Origin: Blastococcus capsensis
Lineage (GTDB): Bacteria > Actinomycetota > Actinomycetes > Mycobacteriales > Geodermatophilaceae
Assembly: GCF_030165005.1 (NCBI RefSeq)
Contig: NZ_JASNNW010000015.1
Span: forward strand, 94,304-158,303
Reading direction: 5' to 3'
Length of the DNA: 64,000 nt
The notes below the pieces were generated by a model. The model was not told where the DNA came from, did no database searches, and worked only from the letters and a program-made list of their open reading frames with translations. Shown one piece after another: positions 17,159 to 27,060 of the stretch (within the stretch, counting starts at the first letter, position 1; each line of letters starts with the position of its first letter). The translations under genes and the position numbers were made by a program.

Positions 17159-17991
17159 CCGTCACCCCGTTCCCGGCCCGAGCCGAGGCCGCACCCCAGT
17201 TCGACCTGGAGAAGGTGCTCAGCAGCATCGACACCATGGCCGCCCAGCGTCCCGTGGCGGCGCAGATCGTCTCCGTGGCGAACTCCGACGACACCAGCGC
17301 GAAGGTGCTCTCCCGCATCCTCGCCTCCGACGTCGCCCTGGCCAGCCGGGTCATGAAGCTGGCGAACTCCGCCTACTTCGGCATGCGGGGGCGGGTGACC
17401 TCGCTGCAGTTCGCCGTCACGGTCGTCGGGTTCACCACCGTGCGGACCATGGCCACGGTGGCGCTGACCGAGCTGGACGACGAGTCCCGCCTGCCGGAGA
17501 ACTTCTGGGACGTGACGACCAGCCTGGCCCTGGCCTGCTCCTCGCTGGCGCCGCGCTTCGGCGAACGGCCGCAGGACGCGCTGTGCATCGGCCTGCTCGC
17601 CCAGATGGGGACGGCGCTGCTGCACCACAACGACGCCGAGGGCTACGCCGAGCTGATGGCCGAGCACCACGACTTCACGACCCGGCGGACCGCGGAGCTG
17701 CGTCGGTACGGCATCAACAGCCTCCGGCTGACCGCCGTCGCCCTCGAGCAGTGGGGCTTCCCGCACAGCATGACCAGCCGGCTCAACCAGGTCGACGACT
17801 TCACGTCGATGGAGGGAGCCCTGCTCCGTGGGGCCTTCGAGGTCGCGGCCCGGCTGACCACCGAGGACTACGACACCGTGCCGATCGTCCGGCTCACCTG
17901 TGGTCAGCTGCGCGAGGACGACCTGGTGCCGGTGCTGGACGCGGTGCGGGCCGACGCCGACGAGCTCCGGCGCGCGATGCTGGGGGACTGA
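17155..17991 (+). CDS. HDOD-domain signalling protein
   Basis: 278 residues with an HDOD domain over about 20-220: PVAAQIVSVANSDDTSAKVL, VALASRVMKLANSAYFGMRG, SLQFAVTVVGFTTVRTMATV, then IGLLAQMGTALLHHNDAE. HDOD domains resemble HD phosphohydrolases but lack the HD metal pair and act as signalling adaptors, often with c-di-GMP enzymes. Its ATG overlaps the stop of the GGDEF-EAL gene, so the two are co-translated and probably work together (inference). It ends before a long hairpin shared with the convergent acyl-CoA dehydrogenase gene. Confidence 0.88.
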   Translation: MTVTPFPARAEAAPQFDLEKVLSSIDTMAAQRPVAAQIVSVANSDDTSAKVLSRILASDVALASRVMKLANSAYFGMRGRVTSLQFAVTVVGFTTVRTMATVALTELDDESRLPENFWDVTTSLALACSSLAPRFGERPQDALCIGLLAQMGTALLHHNDAEGYAELMAEHHDFTTRRTAELRRYGINSLRLTAVALEQWGFPHSMTSRLNQVDDFTSMEGALLRGAFEVAARLTTEDYDTVPIVRLTCGQLREDDLVPVLDAVRADADELRRAMLGD

Positions 17992-18007
17992 ACGCCCCGC
18001 CCGGATC

Positions 18008-18060
18008 GCTGTGCGCAGACGAGCAGGATCGCGGTGACGAACTGCTCATCTGCGCACAGC
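18008..18060. repeat. Long palindromic hairpin between convergent genes
   Basis: Arms of 19 bases, GCTGTGCGCAGACGAGCAG (18008-18026) and CTGCTCATCTGCGCACAGC (18042-18060), pair with one C-A mismatch around a 15-base loop. It starts 16 bases after the HDOD stop and ends 12 bases from the end of the opposing gene, so it may act as a bidirectional terminator. The length and near-perfect pairing also fit a dispersed REP-like element. Confidence 0.8.
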
Positions 18061-18072
18061 GTCTGCGCGGCG

Positions 18073-19230
18073 TCAGGCGTACGGGGCGCCCAGCGGGTCG
18101 ACCGTCTCCCGCTCGCCGACGTGCTCGGCCAGCCGGGCGACGGCGAAGCCGCCGTCACCGAGCAGGTGGTCGATCGCGGTCAGCCGGCTGGTGTAGTGGC
18201 CGACGGAGTACTCCGCGGTCACCCCGATCCCGCCGTGCAGCTGGATCGCCTCCTTGCCGACGTGCCGTCCGGCGCGGCTGCTCTGCAGCCGGGTCCGGTC
18301 GGCGGCGGAGACGACGTCGCCGCCGGCCTCCTGCACCATCGACGCCCACAGCGCGGTGCTGCGGGCCAGTTCCAGGGACACGTACATGTCCGCAGCGCGG
18401 AACGTGAGCGCCTGGAAGCGGTTGAGGGTGACCCCGAACTGCTTGCGCGTCTTGAGGTAGTCGGCGGTGATCCGCAGCGCGGTGTCCATCGCCCCGATCG
18501 CCTCGTGGCTGTAGGCGATCCGCGCCTCGGACAGGGCCCGCTCGATGGCCGCCGTCCGGTCCGGGTGGGCGGGCGAGCCATCGCCCAGCCGGGTGGCCGG
18601 GGTGCCGTCGAAGCGGACGTTCGCCGCACGGCTGCCGTCGTGCGTGCGGTAGCCGGTGCGGGTCAGGCCCGGAGCGTCGCCCTGGACGAGGAACAACCCC
18701 GTTCCGCCGTCGACCACCGCGGAGACGACGAGGAGGTCGGCCCGGGCACCGTTCGGCACCGGCTCCTTGACGCCGGAGAGCGTCCAGCCCTCGCCGGCCT
18801 GTGCGGCGGTGACCGCCGACGCCGACGTGCTCCACCGCGTGCCGATCTCCGCGTGCGCGAAGGCGGGCACGCATGCGCCCTCGGCGATGGCGGCGAGCAG
18901 CTCGCTCTTCTGCTCGTCGGTGCCGACGGCGGCGATCAGGCCACCGGCGAGCACCACTGCCTCGATGAACGGCTCGGGGGCGATGACCCGGCCGATCTCC
19001 TCGGCGACGATCGCCACCTCGATCGGCCCGGCACCCATGCCGCCGTGCTCCTCGGCGAAGGGAAGCCCCAGCAGGCCCATCTCGGCCAGCCGGGACCAGG
19101 TCTTCTCGTCGAAGCCCGGGTCGTTGCCGACCACCTTGCGGCGCGTCTCGCTGTCGCCGTAGGCGCGCTCCAGGAGACCGCGCACGGCCTCCCGGAGGTC
19201 GTTCTGCTCGCTGTCGAAGGTGAAGTCCAC
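18073..19230 (-). CDS. Acyl-CoA dehydrogenase, small-type subunit
   Basis: 385-residue FAD-dependent acyl-CoA dehydrogenase. N-terminal helical domain starts MDFTFDSEQNDLREAVRGLL; LGLPFAEEHGGMGAGPIE, LKTRKQFGVTLNRFQAL and AIQLHGGIGVTAEYSVGHY are family blocks. The pattern resembles the FadE subunits that pair with a second dehydrogenase in actinobacterial sterol and fatty acid catabolism. It follows the other dehydrogenase gene after only 6 bases on the same strand, so an alpha2beta2 heteromer is likely (inference). No CoA ligase, hydratase or thiolase sits nearby, so the acyl substrate is unknown. Confidence 0.9.
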   Translation of the reverse strand: MDFTFDSEQNDLREAVRGLLERAYGDSETRRKVVGNDPGFDEKTWSRLAEMGLLGLPFAEEHGGMGAGPIEVAIVAEEIGRVIAPEPFIEAVVLAGGLIAAVGTDEQKSELLAAIAEGACVPAFAHAEIGTRWSTSASAVTAAQAGEGWTLSGVKEPVPNGARADLLVVSAVVDGGTGLFLVQGDAPGLTRTGYRTHDGSRAANVRFDGTPATRLGDGSPAHPDRTAAIERALSEARIAYSHEAIGAMDTALRITADYLKTRKQFGVTLNRFQALTFRAADMYVSLELARSTALWASMVQEAGGDVVSAADRTRLQSSRAGRHVGKEAIQLHGGIGVTAEYSVGHYTSRLTAIDHLLGDGGFAVARLAEHVGERETVDPLGAPYA

Positions 19231-19236
19231 GTCAGA

Positions 19237-20412
<1,176 letters not shown>

Positions 20413-20623
20413 CGGTCCTCTTTCCTGACGGCGGCAGCGCCGTCTCGACGTAGTGCCCCGACGATCCCACACGAGCTACCGGTGGGTAGATCCGGCTCAC
20501 CGACCGGCTGCCGGGGTGCACGCACGCGCCCGGGCAGCCGACGTAGCCCGAGGCCCGGATGGACGTACGCGACTGTCGGTCCAGGGACGGCCCGGAAGTC
20601 GATGCGCCGCGACGGCGTGCGGA

Positions 20624-20899
20624 TCACTCCGGAGGCGCTGGCCGGTCCGGCCGCGCACCGGCGGCGGCCTGCGGCCAGGCGATCATCCGGCTGACCGTCT
20701 CCACCCAGGCCGCCCGGACGTCGGCCGGACGGTCGCCGACGAGGCTGCTCACCCGGGCGTCGATGCTGCGGCCGTCGCAGACGACGGCCTCGAATCCCAG
20801 CCGGCACAGCAGATGCCGGATCTCGTCGAGCGGCAGCCCGGCCTCCAGCAGGGGCTGGACCAACCAGTAGGTCTCCTGCTCAGGGGCGAAGGGCTCCAC
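20624..20899 (-). CDS. Small hypothetical protein
   Basis: 91 residues from GTG 20899, with AAGG about 10 bases upstream. The sequence (MEPFAPEQETYWLVQPLLEA, GLPLDEIRHLLCRLGFEAVV) reads as a compact alpha-helical domain with two Cys. No family recognised. Predicted as real because composition and third-position GC match its neighbours and it fills an otherwise empty gap, but support is modest. Confidence 0.5.
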   Translation of the reverse strand: MEPFAPEQETYWLVQPLLEAGLPLDEIRHLLCRLGFEAVVCDGRSIDARVSSLVGDRPADVRAAWVETVSRMIAWPQAAAGARPDRPAPPE

Positions 20900-20958
20900 G
20901 GAAGACCTTCGTCCGCTGCCGGCGATGCGGATGCACCCTCACCGGGCGGCCCCCGCGG

Positions 20959-22128
20959 TCACTCGACCGGCAGCCCCGTGTAGTTCTCGGCGAGCTCGCG
21001 GGCCGCGGCCTCCGACGAGCAGACCCGCTGCAGCTGCGAGAGCTGCAGCTGTGCGTCGAAGTCGTCGCCGGAGCGGTGCAGCATCGAGGTCATCCACCAG
21101 GAGAAGTGCGTGCACCGCCACACCCGCCGCAGCGCGGTGTCGGAGTAGGCATCGACGAGGTCGGTCCGCTTCTCCCGCAGGAGGCGGGTCAGGGCAGTGG
21201 CCAGCAGGGTCACGTCGGCCACGGCCAGGTTCAGCCCCTTGGCGCCGGTCGGCGGCACGATGTGCGCGGCGTCCCCGGCCAGGAAGAGCCGGCCGCGGCG
21301 CATCGGCGCGCTGACGAACGAGCGCATCGGCAGGATCGACTTCTCGGTGACCGGGCCCGTGGAGACGTCCCACCCGTCCAGGCGGAGCCGGCGGGAGAGG
21401 TTCTCCCAGATCCGGTCGTCGGACCAGCTGTCGATCGAGTCCGACGGGTCCACCTGCAGGTACAGCCGGGAGACCGACGGCGAGCGCATCGAGTAGAGCG
21501 CGAAGCCCTCGGGGTGCCAGGCGTAGACGAGCTCGTCGGTGGCCGGTGCCGCGTCGGCGAGGATGCCCAGCCACGCGTAGGGGTAGGTGCGCTCCCACCG
21601 TCGGCCGTCCGTTCCCGCCGTCACGACGGGCCGGGAGACGCCGTGGAAGCCATCGGTCCCGGCGATGACGTCGCACTCGAGCGCCTGCGGGGTGCCGTCC
21701 GCGGCGGTGAAACGGATGCGCGGTGAATCGCCGTCGACGTCCTCGGGTCTCACGTCGGAGACGTCGAACAGCAGCGGCGGGCCACCGTCGAGCTGCGCGG
21801 CGACGAGGTCCTTGACCACCTCGGTCTGGCCGTACACCCACACCGTGCGGCCGCACAGCGCCGGGAAGTCGAGGGTGTGCCGGGTGCCGGGGTACTGCAG
21901 GTGGATGCCGCGGTGCTCCAGGCCCTGGCGGCGCAGCCGGTCGCCCAGCCCGGCGTCGGTCAGGGTGTCGACGGTGTGCTGCTCGAGGATCCCGGCGCGG
22001 ATGCGGGCCTCGATGTGCTCCCGGGAGCGGTTCTCCAGGACCACCGAGTCGATCCCGCGCAGCGCCAGCAGCCGGGACAGGAGGAGACCGGCGGGGCCGG
22101 CGCCGATGATGCCTACCTGGGTGCGCAC
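20959..22128 (-). CDS. pobA: 4-hydroxybenzoate 3-monooxygenase
   Basis: 389-residue class A flavoprotein hydroxylase. FAD motif VGIIGAGPAGLLLSRLLALRG (5-25), the PobA-type block RAGILEQHTVDTL, CDVIAGTDGFHGVSR and the second FAD motif RLFLAGDAAHIVPPTGAKG are all present. It converts 4-hydroxybenzoate to protocatechuate with NAD(P)H and oxygen. Length equals that of known PobA. GTG 22128 is chosen because it starts right at the Rossmann strand. It lies 49 bases after an IclR regulator on the same strand and feeds the divergent pcaHG-BDC operon. Confidence 0.93.
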   Translation of the reverse strand: MRTQVGIIGAGPAGLLLSRLLALRGIDSVVLENRSREHIEARIRAGILEQHTVDTLTDAGLGDRLRRQGLEHRGIHLQYPGTRHTLDFPALCGRTVWVYGQTEVVKDLVAAQLDGGPPLLFDVSDVRPEDVDGDSPRIRFTAADGTPQALECDVIAGTDGFHGVSRPVVTAGTDGRRWERTYPYAWLGILADAAPATDELVYAWHPEGFALYSMRSPSVSRLYLQVDPSDSIDSWSDDRIWENLSRRLRLDGWDVSTGPVTEKSILPMRSFVSAPMRRGRLFLAGDAAHIVPPTGAKGLNLAVADVTLLATALTRLLREKRTDLVDAYSDTALRRVWRCTHFSWWMTSMLHRSGDDFDAQLQLSQLQRVCSSEAAARELAENYTGLPVE

Positions 22129-22177
22129 CCGACGAGCATGAGCGCCGGGGCACCGTCCGCGGAACGGTTCTGCTCGC

Positions 22178-22954
22178 TCAGTGGAACTCCAGCGAGCGCG
22201 CCAGCTCCCGGCCGATGCCCCGTGCCGCCATCTCCAGCGCGGGCACCATGCGGGCCAGGTCGCGGCGCTGCGGCGGCACCACGATGCCCAGAGCGGCGAC
22301 CGCCAGGGGTCCGCCGCGCCGCTCGACCTGCACCGGGACGGCGATCGATGCGGCGCCCGCCGACATCTCCTCGCACGTGCGGGCATAGCGGCGCCGGCGG
22401 ATCTCGGCCAGCTCCAGGGAGAGCCGTTCCCGGTCGACGACGGTGTGCCGGGTGACCGGCCGCAGGTCGCGGAGGACCTCCTCCACCACGTCGTCGGGGG
22501 CCGCCGCCAGCAGGACCTTGCCCACTCCGGTCGCGTGCAGCGGCAGCCGGCTGCCCACCTGGCTGACGATCGGCACGGACACCCGGCCGGACACCCGCTC
22601 GACGTACAGCGCGTGGTGACCCTCGCGGACGGCCAGGTGCACGGTGTCGCGGACGGTGGTGTGCAGGTCGAGCAGGAAGGGGGCCGCCACCTGCCGCAGC
22701 TCCAGCTGCACGGGTGCGAGCAGGCCCAGGTCCCACAGCTTGCGGCCGATCTCGTAGCGCCCGTCGGGCCGGCGGACGAGCGCGCCCCAGTCGGTCAGAT
22801 CGCCGAGGAGCCGGTGCGCCGTGGTGAGCGGGGTGCCCGAGCGCTCGGCGATCTCCGAGAGCGACAGCCGTGGGGCGTCGCCGCCGAAGGCGTCCAGGAT
22901 GCCGAGCGCGCGCGAGGTCACCGACCGCCCCGGAACGGCGCTGCGACCGGCCAC
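22178..22954 (-). CDS. IclR-family regulator of the pob/pca genes
   Basis: 258 residues. N-terminal winged helix (SRALGILDAFGGDAPRLSLS, EIAERSGTPLTTAHRLLGDL) and C-terminal effector domain (LPLHATGVGKVLLAAAPDDV, EEMSAGAASIAVPVQ, AVAALGIVVP). IclR members such as PcaU/PobR/PcaR control protocatechuate genes in response to aromatic or ketoadipate ligands. Its position between pobA (same strand) and divergent pcaHG supports that role. GTG 22954 has GGGAGGAGGAG upstream. The 70-base gap to pcaH must hold its operator. Confidence 0.9.
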   Translation of the reverse strand: MAGRSAVPGRSVTSRALGILDAFGGDAPRLSLSEIAERSGTPLTTAHRLLGDLTDWGALVRRPDGRYEIGRKLWDLGLLAPVQLELRQVAAPFLLDLHTTVRDTVHLAVREGHHALYVERVSGRVSVPIVSQVGSRLPLHATGVGKVLLAAAPDDVVEEVLRDLRPVTRHTVVDRERLSLELAEIRRRRYARTCEEMSAGAASIAVPVQVERRGGPLAVAALGIVVPPQRRDLARMVPALEMAARGIGRELARSLEFH

Positions 22955-23024
22955 GCGGCTCCTCCTCCCGTCCAGTGGAACTCTGGGCTTGGGCAGCCTA
23001 GTCACCGGGTCGTACCGTCCGGGC

Positions 23025-23771
23025 ATGACCGGGACCACATCGACCGGTGGCCTGCACCTACCGCGGTACCTGCACGAGCCGGACGCGACGCGGACGCCCG
23101 TCGGTTTCCCCGACTACAAGAGCACCGGGCTCCGCGCGCCGCTGCGGACGCCGGTGGACCTGCCGCACCGCCTGACGGAGATCACCGGCCCGGTGCTGGG
23201 CGAGGACCGGGTGACGTCGCAGGACGCCGACCTCACGCTGCGCAACGGCGGTGAGGCCGTGGGACAGCGGATCCTGGTGTACGGGCGGGTGCTCGACAGC
23301 GACGGCCGCCCGGTGCCCGACGCGCTCGTCGAGGTGTGGCAGGCCAACGCCGCCGGCCGCTACCGGCACGTCGTCGACAACTGGCCGGCGCCGCTGGACC
23401 CGCACTTCGACGGGCTGGGCCGGGTGGTCACCGACAGCTTGGGCCGCTACGAGTTCATGACGATCAAGCCCGGCGCCTATCCGTGGGGCAACCACCACAA
23501 CGCGTGGCGCCCGGCGCACATCCACTTCAGCCTGTTCGGCCGCGCCTTCTCCCAGCGGCTGGTCACCCAGATGTACTTCCCGGACGATCCGCTGTTCGGC
23601 CAGGACCCGATCTACAACGCCATCCCCGCGGCGGCGCGGCACCGGGCGATCAGCCGGTACTCCCTCGAGCGCACCCAGGACAACTGGGCGCTGGCCTTCG
23701 AGTGGGACGTCGTGCTGCGCGGCACGGACCAGACGCCGTTCGAGACCGACGACGACGGAGATGTGGCGTGA
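23025..23771 (+). CDS. pcaH: Protocatechuate 3,4-dioxygenase beta subunit
   Basis: 248-residue intradiol dioxygenase subunit. It carries the non-haem Fe(III) ligands: Tyr in GRYRHVVD, Tyr in GAYPWGNHHNAWRPAHIHFS, and both His of HIH, with the Arg of WRPAHIH. It cleaves protocatechuate to 3-carboxy-cis,cis-muconate with PcaG. ATG 23025 has no good Shine-Dalgarno, so a leaderless or short-leader transcript from the divergent promoter is possible. It overlaps pcaG by GTGA. Confidence 0.96.
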   Translation: MTGTTSTGGLHLPRYLHEPDATRTPVGFPDYKSTGLRAPLRTPVDLPHRLTEITGPVLGEDRVTSQDADLTLRNGGEAVGQRILVYGRVLDSDGRPVPDALVEVWQANAAGRYRHVVDNWPAPLDPHFDGLGRVVTDSLGRYEFMTIKPGAYPWGNHHNAWRPAHIHFSLFGRAFSQRLVTQMYFPDDPLFGQDPIYNAIPAAARHRAISRYSLERTQDNWALAFEWDVVLRGTDQTPFETDDDGDVA

Positions 23772-24412
23772 ACCCGCTGGACGTCCCGCCGGATCCCGCC
23801 GTCCCCTTCCAGCCCCGCTCCGGCCGGCGCGGCAGCGGCTTCCTGACCGGGCCGTTCCGGCTGGGTACCACCCCGAGCGCCACGGTGGGCCCCTACCTCG
23901 CCATCGGGCTGACCTGGCCGGACGGCATCTGGGCCGCGGAGGAGGGCACCGAGGGCGGCATCTGGATCCGCGGTCGGGTGCTCGACGGCAACGGTGTCAT
24001 CGTCCTCGACGCGATGGTGGAGACCTGGCAGGCCGACCCCGACGGCGGCTTCCCGTCGCCCGAGGACCCGCGCGGTGCCGCGTCGTACCCCGGCTTCCGC
24101 GGTCACGCCCGGGCCCAGACGCTCAGCGGCGAGTTCGGCATCTACACGCTCAAGCCCGGCCGCGTGCCCGACGGCGAGGGCGGGCTGCAGGCCCCGCACA
24201 TCGACGTCTCGGTCTTCGCCCGCGGCATCCTCGACCGGGTCGTCACGCGGATCTGCTTCGCCGACGAGGTGCAGGCCAACGCCGAGGACGCCGTCCTGCG
24301 CGGGTTGCCCGAGGACCGGCGCAACACGCTGCTGGCCATCCCCGCAGACGACGGTTACCGGCTGGACATCCGCCTGCAGGGCGACGGCGAGACCGTGTTC
24401 TTCGCGGTATGA
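23768..24412 (+). CDS. pcaG: Protocatechuate 3,4-dioxygenase alpha subunit
   Basis: 214 residues. TPSATVGPYLAIGLTWPDG, IWIRGRVLDGNGVIVLDAMV, ETWQADPDGGF and APHIDVSVFARGILDRVVTR are the alpha-subunit hallmarks; the alpha chain lacks the full iron-ligand set and contributes substrate-binding residues to the alpha-beta active site. GTG start overlaps the pcaH stop. A 37-base gap separates it from pcaB. Confidence 0.95.
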   Translation: MNPLDVPPDPAVPFQPRSGRRGSGFLTGPFRLGTTPSATVGPYLAIGLTWPDGIWAAEEGTEGGIWIRGRVLDGNGVIVLDAMVETWQADPDGGFPSPEDPRGAASYPGFRGHARAQTLSGEFGIYTLKPGRVPDGEGGLQAPHIDVSVFARGILDRVVTRICFADEVQANAEDAVLRGLPEDRRNTLLAIPADDGYRLDIRLQGDGETVFFAV

Positions 24413-24449
24413 GCCGCTGCGCCGCCTGCCGGTCCGGTAGGAACGAGCC

Positions 24450-25772
24450 GTGACCGGCCTCTTCGACGGGACCTTCGCCCGCGGCGACGCGGCCGCAGCC
24501 GTGTCCGACGCCGGCTGGATCGACGCGCTGCTCGATGTGGAGGCCGCGCTCGCCCGCGCCGCGGCCGGGCTCGGGCTCGTGCCGACCACCGCGGCCGACG
24601 CGGTGACCCGTGCCTGCGCCGAGCCGGCCGGGCTGGACCTGGCCTCGGTGGTCGCCGCCGCCGCCGACGCCGGCAACCCGGTGCCGCCGCTCGTGCGGGT
24701 GCTCAGGTCGGCGGTGGGGGAGCGGGACGCGGTGGCGGTGCACGTGGGCGCGACCAGCCAGGACGTGCTGGACACGGCGCTGGTCCTCCTGGCACGCCGG
24801 GCGCTGGCCGCGATCGTCCGCGACCTCGCCGGTGCCGCCGAGGTGGCCGCCGGACTCGCCCGCGCGCACCGGGACGACGTCGTCATGGGTCGCACGCTGA
24901 TGCAGCAGGCGCTGCCCACCACGTTCGGGCTCAAGGCCGCCGGCTGGCTCAGCGGGCTCGACGGCGCCCGCGCCCGGCTGCGTGCCGTCGACGGGTCGCT
25001 GCCGGTGCAGTACGGCGGCGCGGTCGGCACCCTCAGCGGGCTCGACGGGGCCGGCGTGGCCCTGCGCACGGCGCTCGCCGCGGAGCTGGGGCTGGCACCC
25101 ACGCCGGTCGCCTGGCACACCATGCGGCTGCCGATCGCCGACCTGGCCGGTGCGCTGGGCGCGGCCGCCGGCGTCGTGGCTTCCGTCGCCCTCGACCTCG
25201 TCCTGCTCGCCCAGACCGAAATCGCCGAGGTCGCCGAGATCAGCGAGCACCGCGGCGGGTCGTCGGCCATGCCGCACAAGAACAACCCGGTGGCCGCCAT
25301 CTCCGCGCGCGCCTGCGCCCGCCGGGCACCCGGCCTGGTCGCCACCCTGTTCGCGGCGATGGAGCAGGAGCACGAGCGTGCCGCGGGCGCGTGGCACAGC
25401 GAGTGGCCGACCCTCACCGACCTGCTCGCGACCGTCGGCTCCGCCACCGCCTGGCTGGCCGAGAGCCTGGCGTCGCTGCAGCCCGACGTCGCCCGCATGG
25501 CCGCGACCGTCGCCGCGGCGGACGCACCCGCGCTGGCCGCGGCGGCCACCGAGGCGCTCGCCGCCCGGCTGGGCCGCGGCGCCGCGCACGAGGCCGTCGC
25601 CGCCGCCGCCCGCACGGCCCGGGAAACCGGCCGACCGTTCGCCGACCTGCTCGCCGAGCGGGGGGACCTCGACCCCGCCGACCTGCGGGCCGGCCCCGAC
25701 GTCGGCGAGGCCGGCACCCAGGTCGACGCCGTCCTGGCCGACCACGACGCACGCACCGGAGGCTTCCCATGA
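24450..25772 (+). CDS. pcaB: 3-carboxy-cis,cis-muconate cycloisomerase
   Basis: 440-residue fumarase/aspartase-superfamily enzyme. VHVGATSQDVLDTALVLLA and the signature GGSSAMPHKNNPVAAISARA (about 269-288) are clear. It lactonises 3-carboxymuconate to 4-carboxymuconolactone. The tail (RELD-type region, ERGDLDPADLRAGPDVGEAG) is the PcaB-type C-terminus. GTG 24450 with TAGGA upstream; the stop overlaps the pcaD ATG. Confidence 0.94.
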   Translation: MTGLFDGTFARGDAAAAVSDAGWIDALLDVEAALARAAAGLGLVPTTAADAVTRACAEPAGLDLASVVAAAADAGNPVPPLVRVLRSAVGERDAVAVHVGATSQDVLDTALVLLARRALAAIVRDLAGAAEVAAGLARAHRDDVVMGRTLMQQALPTTFGLKAAGWLSGLDGARARLRAVDGSLPVQYGGAVGTLSGLDGAGVALRTALAAELGLAPTPVAWHTMRLPIADLAGALGAAAGVVASVALDLVLLAQTEIAEVAEISEHRGGSSAMPHKNNPVAAISARACARRAPGLVATLFAAMEQEHERAAGAWHSEWPTLTDLLATVGSATAWLAESLASLQPDVARMAATVAAADAPALAAAATEALAARLGRGAAHEAVAAAARTARETGRPFADLLAERGDLDPADLRAGPDVGEAGTQVDAVLADHDARTGGFP

Positions 25773-26548
25773 CCGCTGTCGACGTCTCCTACACCGAGAG
25801 CGGGCCGGCCGACGCGCCGGTCGTCGTCCTCTCCAACTCGCTGGGCGCCACCCGGGCCATGTGGCACTTCCAGGCGCCCGCGCTGGCGGAGCGGTTCCGC
25901 GTGGTCACCTACGACGGGCGAGGGCACGGGGAGTCGCCCGCGCCTGGGGGGCCGTACACGATCGACGACCTGGTGGACGACGTCGTCGCGCTGCTGGACC
26001 GGCTCGGCGCCGAGCGCGCGCACGTCGCCGGGGTCTCCCTCGGCGGGATGGTCGGTCTGCGGATGGCCGCCCGCGAGCCCTCCCGGGTCCACCGGCTGGC
26101 GGTGCTGTTCAGCTCGGCCAAGGTGGACCCGCAGGGCTTCCTCGACCGGGCCGTGCTGGCCCGCGAGGGGGGCACCGCGCAGTTCGCCCCGGCGGTCGTG
26201 TCGCGGTGGCTGACCCCCGGGCACGCTGCGGAGCACCCGGAGCTGGTGGCCCGGCTGGAAGGGATGGTCGCCGGGGCCGACGACGAGGGCTACGCCGCGT
26301 GCTGCGAGGTGGTCGCCGGCATCGACCTGCGCGAGGACCTGGGCCGGATCTCCGCGCCGACGCTCGTCGTGTCCGGCGCCGAGGACCCCGCCCTCCCGCC
26401 GCCGCACCAGGAGCTCATCGTCGCGGGCATCCCCGGCGCCGAGCTGCGCACCGTGAGCCCGGGCGCGCACCTGGCGAACCTGGAGCGCACGCTCGAGGTC
26501 ACCGGCGCGCTGCTGGGTCACTTCGACGCCGACGGCAGCACCCGGTGA
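25769..26548 (+). CDS. pcaD: 3-oxoadipate enol-lactonase
   Basis: 259-residue alpha/beta hydrolase. LSNSLGATRAMW (oxyanion region), VTYDGRGHGES, nucleophile elbow GVSLGGMVG with Ser, Asp of SGAEDPALPP and His of SPGAHLANLE form the triad. It hydrolyses 3-oxoadipate enol-lactone. Here pcaD and pcaC are separate but overlapping genes (GTGA), unlike the fused pcaL of some actinobacteria. Confidence 0.94.
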   Translation: MTAVDVSYTESGPADAPVVVLSNSLGATRAMWHFQAPALAERFRVVTYDGRGHGESPAPGGPYTIDDLVDDVVALLDRLGAERAHVAGVSLGGMVGLRMAAREPSRVHRLAVLFSSAKVDPQGFLDRAVLAREGGTAQFAPAVVSRWLTPGHAAEHPELVARLEGMVAGADDEGYAACCEVVAGIDLREDLGRISAPTLVVSGAEDPALPPPHQELIVAGIPGAELRTVSPGAHLANLERTLEVTGALLGHFDADGSTR

Positions 26549-26940
26549 GCGAGCTGCCCGACACCGACCAGGCCCGCCGCGAGGCAGGGATGCGCACCCG
26601 CCGCGAGGTGCTCGGCGACGCGCACGTCGACCGCGCGGTCGCCGGCACCACCCCGTTCACCGCCGGCTTCCAGGACTTCATCACCCGGATCGCCTGGGGT
26701 GACGTGTGGCAGCGACCAGGGCTGTCCCGCCGCGACCGCAGCCTGCTGACCCTCGGCATCACCATCGCGCTGCGGCACTGGGACGAGTTCGCCCTGCACG
26801 TGCGGGCCGCGGTGAACAACGGGCTGAGCGACGAGGAGATCGGCGAGGCGATCCAGCACGCCGCGGTCTACGCCGGTGTGCCCGCGGCCAACCACGCGTT
26901 CAAGGTGGCCGGCCCGATCCTCGCGGAACTCCGCGGCTGA
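26545..26940 (+). CDS. pcaC: 4-carboxymuconolactone decarboxylase
   Basis: 131-residue AhpD-fold protein. GMRTRREVLGDAHVDRA, QDFITRIAWGDVWQRPGLSR, RSLLTLGITIALRHWDEFAL and EIGEAIQHAAVYAGVPAANH are PcaC blocks. It decarboxylates 4-carboxymuconolactone to the enol-lactone. GTG overlaps the pcaD stop. It is the last gene of pcaHGBDC; the first hairpin repeat begins 11 bases after its stop. Confidence 0.95.
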   Translation: MSELPDTDQARREAGMRTRREVLGDAHVDRAVAGTTPFTAGFQDFITRIAWGDVWQRPGLSRRDRSLLTLGITIALRHWDEFALHVRAAVNNGLSDEEIGEAIQHAAVYAGVPAANHAFKVAGPILAELRG

Positions 26941-26950
26941 GCCCGTCGAG

Positions 26951-26999
26951 TGTCGGCCTGCTGTCTCTTCCCGGTGGAGGAGACGACAGCAGGCCGACA
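26951..26999. repeat. Palindromic hairpin element, copy 1
   Basis: TGTCGGCCTGCTGTC (26951-26965) pairs perfectly with GACAGCAGGCCGACA (26985-26999). The inner TCTTCC and GGAGGA also pair (one G-U) around a CGGT tetraloop, with a GAC bulge. A near-identical copy in the same orientation lies at 27945-27995, just beyond the next gene. Confidence 0.9.
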
Positions 27000-27060
27000 G
27001 TCGGCGCAGCCCTGTGGACGACGAGCCGGGGATCTCGCCCGGATTCGGCAGGCTGCGGGG

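Noticed and set aside
23612..26521. Minus-strand open frame of almost 1000 codons
   Set aside because: Lies opposite pcaH-pcaG-pcaB-pcaD, which are clearly homologous; a high-GC artefact.
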